From: Blattamonas nauphoetae
Taxonomy: Eukaryota > Preaxostyla > Oxymonadida
DNA: 26,952 nucleotides
Direction of reading: 5' to 3'
NCBI GenBank assembly: GCA_033064195.1
Contig: JARBJD010000638.1
Coordinates: forward strand, 1-26,952
The translations under genes and the position numbers were made by a program. Below are positions 1 to 8,622 of the stretch, in pieces. Below the pieces are notes generated by a model. That model did not search any database. It was given only the letters and a program-made list of their open reading frames with translations, and was not told the DNA's origin. Every line of letters begins with the position of its first letter. The stretch's first letter is position 1.

Positions 1-35
1 AAATGACGTAGAACAGACAATAGACACGATATGAA

Positions 36-161
36 ATGGAGGAAAATGCGACTGAACGTGGAGTGGTTCTCGTACGGCCTGATGAACATGTACGGCCTGG
101 ATTCGAGGACTATAAGCTCCATTCCATCCAGAAACCTGGTTTGATTTATGGCAAAAGGTGA
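36..161 (+). pseudogene. Short open frame, possible host gene fragment
   Basis: A 41-codon open frame begins with ATG and contains the phrase RGVVLVRPDEHV. VLVRPD-like strings occur near the C-terminus of some FAD-dependent aromatic hydroxylases, but this match is too short to name a family. It ends at a stop and nothing convincing follows in the same frame, so it is either a small unknown gene or a fragment of a decayed one. The surrounding left flank looks like broken coding DNA. Confidence 0.2.
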
Positions 162-435
162 AAATTAAGAAGAAGTATGCATTTGGGTGACCTGGCTGGA
201 AACGCAATTTATTAATCGCACCCTTTAAATGGAGGTGTTGCCAAAAGATCTCACTTCATGGATCACAGAGTCTCATCATTCCGACAGAAGAGTCACTTTC
301 CATCAAGGACCAAAGTTGCTCAACGTTCATTGATCTCTGGAGCTGCTGCCATCCTGGAGCTCTTCCTCCTAGGAGTCCATCTTCCTGTGCAACGTCTCAT
401 TCAACTGTTAATCGTCTTCCAGTGGTGTTTCCTTC

Positions 436-654
436 GTGTTCGATAGCCGTTCCACCGAGTTTCCAGAAGAATCAGCCACTACAGAATCGTTTCATAATAC
501 AATTTCCGTGTATGATGATTTCACTAAGGGCCATATTCTCGCCTTCAACGTGGAACTTGATGGTCGCGAACTACTTCGTCCCCGATACTCTCCCAGAGAC
601 TGTTCCACATTGCGGGCAATGGTTGAGAAATCGAGTGGAAATGAACGGAGTTGA
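436..654 (+). pseudogene. Unknown host coding remnant
   Basis: Of the overlapping plus-strand frames here, this one has the most protein-like composition (phrases ISVYDDFTKGH and AFNVELDGRELL). It has 72 codons and ends with a stop. No family is recognised. An alternative frame at 422-661 covers nearly the same bases and cannot be excluded. Nothing supported was found at 162-435 or 655-790. Confidence 0.2.
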
Positions 655-790
655 TGATTAAATTGCATCTGATGACATAGTGGGAGGCGCACCCTAACTA
701 CTTGGTCATTAAGAAGAATGGTTGATCCGAAACCAACCCACAATTTTCTAACTGACATTTCGTAATCAATCGAACATTCCATTTTAGTGA

Positions 791-1137
791 AATGAATCGA
801 CTCAAAAACAAGTAGATCTGATCAAAAGGTTTCCTGTTGCTTTTGGCAGTACAGAGTTGGAATTTCGGATGGAAGATGGAGAAGGAATCTTGTGCAGCGC
901 ATGCAATGCCTTTATAAAGATAAGCTGAAAACTTCAAAACTGTTCATCAATACACCTTCAAAAACGATAAATGGCAACAATCTTTCCAGACACCTCCAAT
1001 CAAACCGACATTTGTCGATCTCACACAATGATATCTACCCTAAAACAGATAACCAACCTCAAATGTCTCTTCCACAACTGTCTCATACTCTCCAACAAAA
1101 TCTCTTTCGATCAACATATTTCATAGCAGTAGTATAG
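791..1137 (+). pseudogene. BED-type zinc finger protein remnant, cut by the insertion
   Basis: One frame is open from 791 to a stop at 926-928 and holds C-x2-C (codons at 892 and 902) after an acidic stretch. The next plus frame, open to 1137, holds H-x5-H (codons at 991 and 1009) in the phrase NLSRHLQSNRH. The pattern C-x2-C, spacer, H-x5-H fits a BED-type zinc finger, a DNA-binding domain of hAT-like transposases and some host regulators. The frame changes between about 920 and 950, so this copy is broken. The second frame runs into the left tip of the Polinton at 1128, so the element landed in or just behind this relic. Whether it came from a DNA transposon or a host regulator is unknown. 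Confidence 0.4.
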
Positions 1138-1516
1138 AAGGCGATTTGGGAACCCCTGCCCTTAGACACCACTACGATAGCTTTTCTCCATGCCGATTGA
1201 CAATTCAGAAAATACTTGAAGTAAAAGTCATTTTCATTTCAGAAAGTTGTCAATCTGAGAGAAATATTCTCTTCCAGAGTTCAGTTCCTTCAAACTTTCA
1301 AGTTGAAGCAAAATTTTGACAATTTTCAAAAAGCAAAACCTTGATTTTGGCGGAAGCTGGTGTATTTTTCAAGGTTCCGAAGGTTGCGACCCTTCTCATC
1401 GGTCCCTTTTAGACCGGCATCGGAACTCATTTTTATCGGTTTGAGTTCCGGAGACGTACGTTGGTCTTGCCAAGGGCCTAGACCATGCCAAAGGGCAGTG
1501 ATATGTGAAATTTAAT

Positions 1517-1600
1517 GCTTCCGCCAGGAATTGAACCTAGGACCTTCAGCTTAGTAGTAGTAGTGCGTGCACTCACCATTACCACTAGACTATCCGGTCC
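1517..1600 (-). other. tRNA-like module 1, left TIR copy
   Basis: Read on the minus strand, this 84-base stretch has an A-box-like TAGTCTAGTGG and a B-box-like GGTTCAATTCC, spaced as in a tRNA with a long variable arm. The T stem and loop can form (CTAGG and CCTGG around the loop), but the acceptor halves do not pair, so it is not a functional tRNA. The same sequence recurs at 19881-19964. It points outward from the element. Confidence 0.6.
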
Positions 1601-1703
1601 TGAAATTATCCCGGAAAATCAGAAACTTTATATCCGAAAAAGACACTATAGCAGATTTAAAATTTGAAAACTTTGTCAATAAATTCAAAATATAGCAAAA
1701 TCG

Positions 1704-1840
1704 CTCCGTGAAAAGTCATGCTTTTAACGAGGGTAACAAGTGGCCAAGAATTAAGATTTAGCAGATCGCTCCGTGAAAAGGCATGCTTTTAATCGGGGTA
1801 AAAAGTCGTTCCGTGATAAATCCATGCTTTTAACGAGGGA
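1704..1840. repeat. Three palindromic repeats, left TIR
   Basis: Copies at 1704-1736, 1769-1801 and 1809-1840 share the layout CTCCGTGAAAAG, a CATG core, CTTTTAACGAGGG. Each is an imperfect inverted repeat around CATG and could fold into a stem of about 12-15 bp. They correspond to copies in the right TIR at 19740, 19672 and 19555. Repeats like these could bind a replication or integration protein, act as origin-proximal hairpins or end transcripts; the sequence does not decide. Confidence 0.65.
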
Positions 1841-1919
1841 GATAGGTAGACGATAAAAGGAATATATAGCAGATCTGAACATTCGAGGTATAAGGCACAG
1901 GTCGAAACTAACATTTTCA

Positions 1920-1989
1920 GGAGCTAGTAGCTCAGTGGGTATGTTCAGTGTCCACCCGTTTCTAGGGTGGTTCGATTCAGGCGAGGGGC
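1920..1989 (+). other. tRNA-like module 2, left TIR copy
   Basis: Contains an A-box-like TAGCTCAGTGGG and a B-box-like GGTTCGATTCA about 40 bases apart, as in a class I tRNA. A CCACCC/GGGTGG hairpin lies between them. The acceptor halves do not pair and there is no immediate T-run, so it is tRNA-like rather than a tRNA gene. It points inward, opposite to module 1. The right TIR copy is at 19403-19475. Confidence 0.6.
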
Positions 1990-2107
1990 AATCTTAATTT
2001 CAAAAAATGAAAAGTTTCAAAATGCCAAAACAATTTCAAAAATTTTAAAAAATTCAAAATTCAAAAATTCAAAAATTCAAAATTCAAAATTTCCAAAAGT
2101 TGAAGTA

Positions 2108-2377
2108 TGATACCTCGACGGAATTTCCCTTGATACTCAGGCAAAATGGTGCCTCGTGACTAATGCGCAGAACGGAATTGAAGGTTGAATTGGAGACGGT
2201 GGATTTCTAGGAATCCGCCCCGGGTTCATGTTGGCTTCAGATTCTCGATAGAGAGTTTGACCGTAAATCATGCCCACCCAAGACTTAACCCTTCAAGGAA
2301 TTCGCCAGCAGTAGTCATTGAGTAGGATCATGATAGAATGATCCCCAAAGGAGTATCGGGTTGTCTCATGGTACAAT
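2108..2377 (+). repeat. Subterminal 270-bp block, copy A
   Basis: This non-coding block starts ACCTCGACGGAATTTCCC and includes GATACTCAGGCAAAATGGTG, CATGCCCACCCAAGACTTA, CCTTCAAGGAATTCGC and a CCCCAAAGGAGTATCGGG hairpin. It occurs again in direct orientation at 2986-3270 and inverted at about 18967-19228. No coding potential is convincing. Conservation of short blocks between diverged copies suggests a structural or cis-acting role. Confidence 0.6.
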
Positions 2378-2564
2378 CGTACAAACTTGAAAAATTGAAT
2401 GATGAATGATTGAAAGATTGAAAAATGAATGATTGAAAAATTGAATGAATGAAAAAATGAAACAAAAGAAGCACGATGAAAGCTGGCACAACAGGGAACA
2501 AAAATACAAAGTTCCAACACCTCACTTCACATTTCATTTTATTTTTGATTTTTAATTTGTATTA

Positions 2565-2873
2565 AATGACAACAGTGAATACTACATATGTCTCGCTAAA
2601 GACTTCGAACCCTCCAAAGGGGCGAAAACGTCGAACAGATCCAAGCAAGCTTTGATTCAGTCAATGAAAGAAGAGAACTGTGAACTTGTCTCTGAGTATG
2701 TGAGACAAAACATCCCAGTCATCTATGTTCATGAAGGTGTTGAGTGGAGGATAAAACCAAAGTTGTGGAATCAAGGAAACAGACCACACATGTCACAACG
2801 TCGACACTACACTCAATCCTTTGTTGAGAATGAACTGAGAAGTACAACTGTGAGCTCGTTGGTGAGTACAAGC
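2565..2873 (+). pseudogene. Partial TIR copy of the repeat-domain protein gene (fossil)
   Basis: This is the inner end of the left TIR. It matches the first two thirds of the gene at 18327-18752 almost base for base, including the ATG and the upstream A/T-rich box, then diverges near 2873. It is a partial copy with a few breaks and probably makes no useful product. Sequence from 2874 to 2985 has no recognised feature. Confidence 0.7.
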
Positions 2874-2985
2874 AAGTTCCTTTTCTTTCAGAGAAGAATT
2901 TGGGATGATTTGGGTGTTCACAAAATTAACGCTGATTTTTTATTTGAATTTTTATTCTGCATATGAAGAGTAGGTCCAGTTAGTG

Positions 2986-3270
2986 CAAGTGCGAGACCTC
3001 GACGTAACGTTCCAAGATACTCAGGCAAAATGGTGCCCTCGTGACTGATGCGTAGAACGAATTGAAGGTTGGATTGGAGACGGATGATCGAAAGATTGTC
3101 CCAGGGTTCATGTTGGCTTCAGATTCTCGACCAAGAATTTGACTGTAAATCATGCCCACCCAAGACTTATCCCTTCAAGGAATTCGCTATTCTCTGTGAG
3201 AGCGTAGCAGTCATTGAGAAGGATTGAGATAGATCGTCCCCAAAGGGGTATCGGGGTGTCCATAGGAAAC
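2986..3270 (+). repeat. Subterminal 270-bp block, copy B (outside the TIR)
   Basis: A diverged direct copy of 2108-2377, recognisable by the shared blocks GATACTCAGGCAAAATGGTG, ATTGAAGGTTGGATTGGAGAC, GGGTTCATGTTGGCTTCAG and CATGCCCACCCAAGACTTA. It has no partner at the inner edge of the right TIR. It is more diverged from copy A than the TIR copies are from each other in their gene segment, so it looks like an older duplication or a leftover of an earlier terminus. Confidence 0.6.
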
Positions 3271-3304
3271 TCACACGAACATGAACAGGAACTACTCAAC
3301 GGCT

Positions 3305-3322
3305 ATTTTGTCTTTTTAATTT
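3305..3322 (+). promoter_or_regulatory. Putative promoter box of fibre locus
   Basis: T-rich ATTTTGTCTTTTTAATTT lies immediately before an ATG at 3325, like the boxes ahead of the other element genes but on the plus strand. Confidence 0.4.
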
Positions 3323-3324
3323 CA

Positions 3325-4260
3325 ATGAAAGAGCAAACAAAAATGAATCGACAAAATACAATTCACAAATGATTGAGAAAATGATTGATCATAATCTTTC
3401 GACGATCACTGAGAATGCAGCAGTCATTCACTCACTACAGACGGAATTAGAAACGAATCAGGAAGAAGTCGACACACTAAAGAAGACAACTGAAGCACAC
3501 AAGACAGCAATATCATCAATCCAAAACGTCGTTTCAACAAATGGATCAATCACTTGTTCAGCTGGTATTGCAACACCAGAAATTGGAGGATTGATCAATG
3601 TGAATGGAGCGAAGTGGAATATATCAGAGGGATCACTTCCGAAGTATCCTGGAACATATCCGGCTTCAACATTTAAGTCTGGTATTTCAATTTCGCAATC
3701 GATTGCAGAAACATCTGGAATTCAGTTCAATGGTGATGGCATTATTATGTGGTCTACTGTGACTCACCAGCTTTGTATTACTACGATGAGGACACAGGTT
3801 CAGGAGTGTTTTCAATATCATCAACTGGAAGTTTTTCTCAGCTGTCAGACAGAAGAGTCAAAAGAATATTGTTCCATACCCTAATGTTCTTGAACAATTG
3901 AATAAAGTCGAAATTGTGCAGTATCAGTTCAGCACATTCGACTCGAAGATCAGCAAAGTCACAAAGCAAATAGAGAATGAGACAGATGAAGAACACTTGA
4001 AGAACTGCAAAGAGAAATGTGAGTGTCTGAAGAAGGAAAGCCAGAAGAAACACATAGGTGTGATTGCACAACAGATCCAAGAGATTTTCCCTGAAGTTGT
4101 GAATGATTCCAATCCAGACTGTCTTCAAGTTGATTATGCAGAACTCTCTTGCTTCTGTGTCAAAGCCATTCAGGAATTGTGCTCTATTGTCGGACAACAA
4201 CAGACAGTCATCAATGAACTAATCCAAAAATATAATTCACTGACAAGTATTCCAACATGA
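3325..4260 (+). pseudogene. Fibre-like protein with S74 intramolecular chaperone domain (fossil, broken)
   Basis: The locus encodes an N-terminal coiled coil (about 3369-3520), then a Gly/Ser/Thr-rich beta-like stalk (about 3530-3760), then an S74-type intramolecular chaperone domain. S74 hallmarks are SDRRVK near 3845-3862 (the Ser and Lys of the self-cleavage dyad in this family), LNKVEIVQYQF near 3895-3930, HIGVIAQQIQEIFPEVV near 4050-4100, and LQVDYAELS followed by a helical KAIQEL tail. In tailed phages and the eukaryotic factor Myrf this domain helps a trimer fold and is then cut off, so a host-binding fibre is the likely role. The locus is on the plus strand, opposite to most neighbours, and carries about two or three breaks. 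Confidence 0.75.
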
Positions 4261-4335
4261 GATCAACGAGAAATTCATAATACTCTTTGATTATTTTTCC
4301 ATTGATTGTCTCTGATTGTTTCCATCTCAATTGAT

Positions 4336-4664
4336 TCACCAGAACTGTCTTTGAACCAGATCTTCACAATCGATTGTCGAGTAGTTTAATTCCCACTTCT
4401 TTCGCTTCGCAATCTGTTCGTTACAGAAGGCAACATATGAATCATTGAAGGCATCAGTCTGGATCCAATCAGCATGGATTGTGAATGTGCTGCGGTACAT
4501 CTTTGAAATGACTGTCGATGCATCACTAATCTCTTCTTTCACATGGATGAGTTTGCAGTCAAGAAAGTAGATGTATTTTTGTTTTCTTGAATTGGTAAAA
4601 TCAGGAGGAGTTGAGCAGTGTGAGAATTCTGAATTGAGAAGTATCTCTTCACCATTTGTGTTTT
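4336..4664 (-). pseudogene. Small gene of unknown function (fossil)
   Basis: An open stretch of about 100 codons follows its own A/T-rich box and ends at 4336, convergent with the fibre locus. The C-terminal half contains STFTIHADWIQTDAFNDSYV and IAKRKKWELNY. No family is recognised. Its place between the fibre and second capsid loci suggests a virion-associated role, by position only. The start codon is unclear and the copy may be broken. Confidence 0.45.
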
Positions 4665-4667
4665 CTA

Positions 4668-4680
4668 CAAAAATAAAATA
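4668..4680 (-). promoter_or_regulatory. Putative promoter box of the 4336-4664 gene
   Basis: Read on the minus strand it is TATTTTATTTTTG, matching the box before the other structural genes. It separates the end of the second capsid locus (4701) from the next gene. Confidence 0.5.
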
Positions 4681-4700
4681 TCCAATTTAATATCCTCTCT

Positions 4701-6399
4701 TTACTTCTTCATATGCTTCTTGGAGACGGCGATCAATAACATATCGCACTCGTGGTTGTCCATTTTCGATCCAGAACAACCAGTATGTAGCTTGATGTAA
4801 TGCCAAAATTGGTGGAGGAGGACCTTCTGGAGTTGATGTGAAATATGGATCGAGTTCTCCTGATTGATTGGTGATCCTCTGAAGACAATGTTCACTGATT
4901 CTGCTGTCGAAATACCTTCTTCTCCACCAGCGATTTCACTTCGATCTGTTGGAACCATGAAAGTGAAACAAGTTGCATCTGTGAATGGTTTAATTTTCTT
5001 GTACCGTGCTATGGAATTCGAAACCTTCTTTCCCAAATTCGAGGTTCACAGATGGAATTCTCAAACTCTTGTGTTGCCGAACAACCGATAAAATCACCAT
5101 TCACCATCATCATTTGATAGAACTCTGGTGAGATTGTTGAAATTGGGAAATTAGGAAGTTTGGATCCAAGCATTTCGAATTGACCAACATAGTGAGGATT
5201 TCTGAAGACTGTACATTCATTTGGTCTATCAGGGAATAAGCACATAAGATTCATGAGATTGTTGAGTTTGATACTGATGTTTGATCTCACTCCCATGGCA
5301 TTTGCAGATGATTGAAATGATTGCGTGTCAATTCTTTCAGCTTTAATCACATACACAGTTTTGAATATGTGTTGAAGAGTGATTGTTTCGTTGCATCAGT
5401 GATTTGATATCCATAACAAATTGAAGCGACTTTATCCACAGATGAGGAGAGGACAGTTGAAGTTGTCTCTTTAGTTTCTAACCAATCCCAATGCGAAAGA
5501 ACAGACGCTGTTCCTTCGGAGGTGGTTGGTCCTCTATGTCTTTCACATTGTAGAACTGGATTTCCGATTTGTGTAAACTCCATAGTTAAAGTTGACCATT
5601 CTCTATCATGCATCATCTGAAGATAACCTCGTTCAGTATTATGATCAATCTGCCCGTAAGATGGGATATCCAATTTTTCTTGAAGTGTTTTTGAATGACA
5701 GTTGATGCTCGAACAGGACAGCACACAAGTGAATCAGTTGTCAAATGAAATCGTCAAACGTAGATTACCAAAGATTGAATTTGGATACTGATCAAAAGTA
5801 CTCAGTGGAAGGAGATTCACAAATGGAATTACAAGAGGAATGGTTAACGGATAGGAGGTTTCTGTACCACCCATTGGTATTAAATATGCATCCACAAACA
5901 CTTGGATCCATTCTCTGAACATTTTCAAAAGACTGTAGCAATGCTTCATGTTGTTTTTTCTCTTCATGTGACTTGAAAGTGTGATACAGAAATGATTCGT
6001 GAACATGATTATTCTGGAGTGTATTGTCAATGATGTTTCCTTTACTGTCGACGAGTCTCATATCTCGAATTGCATCTGATGATGACTTGAAACCGTAGAA
6101 CATTCAGAAAGATACAAAACTTCTCCCCATTGTGTTGGTTGCTCATACGGAACAGTGATCGTTAGATCTATTCGTAAATGACTCTTCGCAAACTCAGTCA
6201 CATCATGACCATCATAACACAGTGGAACTTCAATCTCATCTCCGATTCTGCATGGCATAGGTGGATTCGTTGGATGCACTTCTTGGATGGAATAAATGTG
6301 AGGCTCTGAATCCCATTGTTTTGGCAAGTATGATTGGACTTCGATTTGCTCAATTAATGTCGATGTTGGTTTGGATTGATTTGATCTGATACTTCTCAT
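4701..6399 (-). pseudogene. Second double-jelly-roll-like capsid protein (fossil, broken)
   Basis: The locus starts after a good promoter box and spans about 565 codons, close to the capsid gene upstream. Several phrases match that gene in order: GDEIEVPL (GQEIIIPL there), SSSDAIRDMRLV followed by II (HSASIFRDLTVL followed by II), YPNSIFGNLRLTI (YPACLFGDLKLSV) and LVCCPV (FVCCPV). The two are therefore paralogs, each probably with two jelly-roll domains. This one could be a second major capsid protein or a specialised vertex or minor component. Several breaks (roughly four or five) interrupt it. The double-jelly-roll assignment rests on the neighbour and on Polinton gene order, not on a structure prediction. 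Confidence 0.65.
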
Positions 6400-6403
6400 T
6401 TAT

Positions 6404-6418
6404 AGAAAAATAAAAATA
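6404..6418 (-). promoter_or_regulatory. Putative promoter box of second capsid locus
   Basis: Minus-strand TATTTTTATTTTTCT directly precedes TATAAATG at the start codon (6397-6399). Confidence 0.6.
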
Positions 6419-6627
6419 CAATATCATAATTTTCTTTTACTGTTTTGTCTCTACAAGATTCCTAAATCTTTGTGCAACGCTTTCAATGTGTGATTTGGGT
6501 AGTACTCAACTTTTGGTTTGCCATTACTGTATCGTAATACCCACCATGTGGTTGTGGTTGTTGCTTTGACTTGGATTGTAGACATTGTAGTATGTGTCAA
6601 GCTTACCTTGATAAATGGGATATGATC

Positions 6628-8259
6628 TTAAAGTGACAGGAACGTTTCCTTTGGAACTGATGGAATCATTACAGTTCGTTGGACACCCACTTCTCTGTGT
6701 TGAAAGCACATAAGGAAGTCAGTGTTGTCATGAATCTGTCGAACTCTTGTCATTGTCTCATTGGGATAATTCTGATCACCAGTGAGTTTCTCTTCAACGA
6801 GAGAATCTGTCAGTGATCGCTCCAAGTTGTCAGGAACAGCTAGATAGGAATCGAGATTTCGAGTCGATAATGCAAATTGATAGAAGCGAGCTCCAATTGT
6901 TGTTGTCGGTTGATCTGGATAGTATTTGTCGAGTAGATTCACTTGGATATCCTTCTGCATTGGATTGTGGAAACAAGTGACTTCATTGTCGTCGTGACGG
7001 AAGAGAAGCATGATGTCCTTGGCATTAACAACCACCATTTGTTGAGTGCAATTAATGCCTGTTTCAGTTGGTGTCTTCTGAAATGGATAGAACGATATCT
7101 TTTCTGCTGGAATAGTTCCTGGACGATCCTGATACACTTTCTTGAGATTCTCTTTCGCAATTTCTTTCATATTGTATCCAGAGCTCATGCAATACACATC
7201 ATCAATTTGATACTCGGTGATGTTTTGTGAGATGTACTGATCCACGTATTCTGGTTCTGTCGTAACTGTACCAGCTGATGAATACACAATGTCTTTCGCA
7301 ACTGATGGTTGCAGAAATGATTGACCAATTTGAACGAAGTTCTTTGTGCATGAGGTTACGAGATTGTTTAAGAAATAGGGACGATGCTGAATACAATCGG
7401 CAATTGATGCTTTTATCTTAGGCGCTGCAGCAGTCCCAGTAACGATTAATGAAAGTGTGTTCTTCAGAGTGAGTTCAGGATTAACTGGACAACACACAAA
7501 TGCATCTTCATTGATGTGAACGCTCAGTTTCAAATCTCCAAAGAGACACGCAGGATAGTCAGTCATTCCAGAGAAGATGAGAAGATCTTCAAGATTGATT
7601 GACACACGAATAGGTACATCAATACTGTCTTTGAATACTCCAGTTCCAGATGTTGTGAAATCAGAAAGTGGAATATACACACCAGCAACAGATTCATCAT
7701 GATTCCAAGCATTCTGCCAAGGTGTGTGACAATGTTTACGATTCTCCAATTGACTCTTTGGCTTGATCATATTGTAGATGTGAGACTCCATTGACACGTC
7801 ATTAGTTGTTGTGCTGATGATTCTCTGATTGTTGTGAAGAACAGTAAGGTCACGAAAGATTGATGCCGAATGTTTGAGTCCAACGAATATGAATATCCTC
7901 TCATTCATGTACGAGCCAATTTTACTGGAATTTGTCTTCCAATTATTCACTTTAAGCCTTGCTGTCATTGTGAACGTAATGAAGGAATCATCGATTTGAC
8001 AAATGTCTTGATTACCAGTCAACGGAATGATTATTTCCTGTCCTTTATAGAATCGTGAATTCTCGGATGGTTTTAATTCCTGAATGGAAGTACTGTGTGC
8101 TCCATCATTCAGAAGATAATTAATGTGATGTTCAGACATGAGTTGTTGTTGTATTTGACCAATATCATCTCGAGTGTACTTGATTGATCCAGTTGTATTT
8201 CCAGTCAATGATGATGCTCCAGTTCTTTTGTTTGTCAGATGTGTTATATGCGAGTTCAT
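6628..8259 (-). CDS. MCP: Major capsid protein, double jelly-roll type
   Basis: A 543-codon frame begins at the ATG right after a strong promoter box. The protein is beta-rich with short alternating hydrophobic strands, lacks membrane segments and has the size expected of a Polinton double-jelly-roll major capsid protein. Landmarks are GQEIIIPL (residues 73-80), SIFRDLTVL (133-141), YPACLFGDLKLSV (235-247) and FVCCPV (254-259), shared with the downstream paralog. By family knowledge it would form trimeric hexon-like capsomers of an icosahedral shell. The locus probably reaches to about 6450 and looks to have about one break. The call rests on size, composition, position among ATPase, integrase and polymerase genes, and the paralog; a penton-type single jelly-roll gene was not identified. 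Confidence 0.72.
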   Translation of the reverse strand: MNSHITHLTNKRTGASSLTGNTTGSIKYTRDDIGQIQQQLMSEHHINYLLNDGAHSTSIQELKPSENSRFYKGQEIIIPLTGNQDICQIDDSFITFTMTARLKVNNWKTNSSKIGSYMNERIFIFVGLKHSASIFRDLTVLHNNQRIISTTTNDVSMESHIYNMIKPKSQLENRKHCHTPWQNAWNHDESVAGVYIPLSDFTTSGTGVFKDSIDVPIRVSINLEDLLIFSGMTDYPACLFGDLKLSVHINEDAFVCCPVNPELTLKNTLSLIVTGTAAAPKIKASIADCIQHRPYFLNNLVTSCTKNFVQIGQSFLQPSVAKDIVYSSAGTVTTEPEYVDQYISQNITEYQIDDVYCMSSGYNMKEIAKENLKKVYQDRPGTIPAEKISFYPFQKTPTETGINCTQQMVVVNAKDIMLLFRHDDNEVTCFHNPMQKDIQVNLLDKYYPDQPTTTIGARFYQFALSTRNLDSYLAVPDNLERSLTDSLVEEKLTGDQNYPNETMTRVRQIHDNTDFLMCFQHREVGVQRTVMIPSVPKETFLSL

Positions 8260-8264
8260 TTTAT

Positions 8265-8279
8265 CAAAAATAAAAAAAC
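8265..8279 (-). promoter_or_regulatory. Putative promoter box of major capsid gene
   Basis: Minus-strand GTTTTTTTATTTTTG followed by ATAAAATG at the start codon. Confidence 0.6.
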
Positions 8280-8337
8280 AATAATGCTTATTTCTTTTTC
8301 AGTTTCTTCTTCTTTGCTTTCGGCTTCAGCTTTTCTT

Positions 8338-8589
8338 CTAGCTCAGTATTTCTCCTCTGAGTTTGTGTGCAACTGGTGTATTTCCTTCATTGATTGCTTG
8401 CTCATATTGTGCCATCTTTTCTGCATGGATTTGCTGATCCGATTTCACATCTGGTATCATCTCAACTCCTGTCTGTGCAACCTTCGAAATCAGTGGTCCA
8501 ACAAAGGGAATGAGATTCAGAAAGGAGCTCCAACTCTGAGTATGTTTTTTACCGACTGCCGCTAATTTTGATAACCAACCTGGTGCCAT
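8338..8589 (-). CDS. Small MAPG-type protein 1 (possible minor virion protein)
   Basis: An 83-residue protein begins MAPGWLSKLAAVGKK and has a hydrophobic, amphipathic stretch (about residues 20-45, with FLNLIPFVGPLI) followed by a charged, helical C-terminal half. The N-terminus matches the next gene (MAPGSFNKLKNIGKQ), so the two are paralogs with identical promoter boxes and spacing. Small basic proteins with an amphipathic helix next to capsid genes recall adenovirus pVI or pX-like membrane-active or core proteins, but this comparison is by character only. Lysine-rich coding-like sequence follows before the capsid gene, so the annotated C-terminus may not be the original one. Confidence 0.6.
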   Translation of the reverse strand: MAPGWLSKLAAVGKKHTQSWSSFLNLIPFVGPLISKVAQTGVEMIPDVKSDQQIHAEKMAQYEQAINEGNTPVAHKLRGEILS

Positions 8590-8594
8590 TTATG

Positions 8595-8607
8595 TAAAAA
8601 TAAAAAC
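8595..8607 (-). promoter_or_regulatory. Putative promoter box of MAPG gene 1
   Basis: Minus-strand GTTTTTATTTTTA, then CATAAATGGCACC. It is identical in layout to the box of the next gene. Confidence 0.65.
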
Positions 8608-8622
8608 TAGAACACAAACAAA

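Larger units (their letters stand above)
1128..2873. repeat. Left terminal inverted repeat
   Basis: The tip (1128 to about 1180) pairs with the complement of 20870-20924. The main body (about 1311-2873) pairs with the complement of 18437-20166. In order from the tip it holds a tRNA-like module (minus), three palindromic repeats, a second tRNA-like module (plus), A-rich low-complexity sequence (about 2000-2100), a 270-bp block (2108-2377), a short GAATGA-rich stretch (about 2395-2465) and the 5' half of a gene that is complete in the right TIR. The 1180-1310 stretch has no clear counterpart on the right. Confidence 0.88.

Noticed and set aside
2293-2537. Phe-rich minus-strand frames in the left TIR
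   Set aside because: They are translations of the GAATGA/TTCAAT low-complexity stretch and of copy A, and the copies do not keep the frame.
6943-7230. Plus-strand frame inside the capsid gene
   Set aside because: It is antisense to the capsid protein, without a box or domain.
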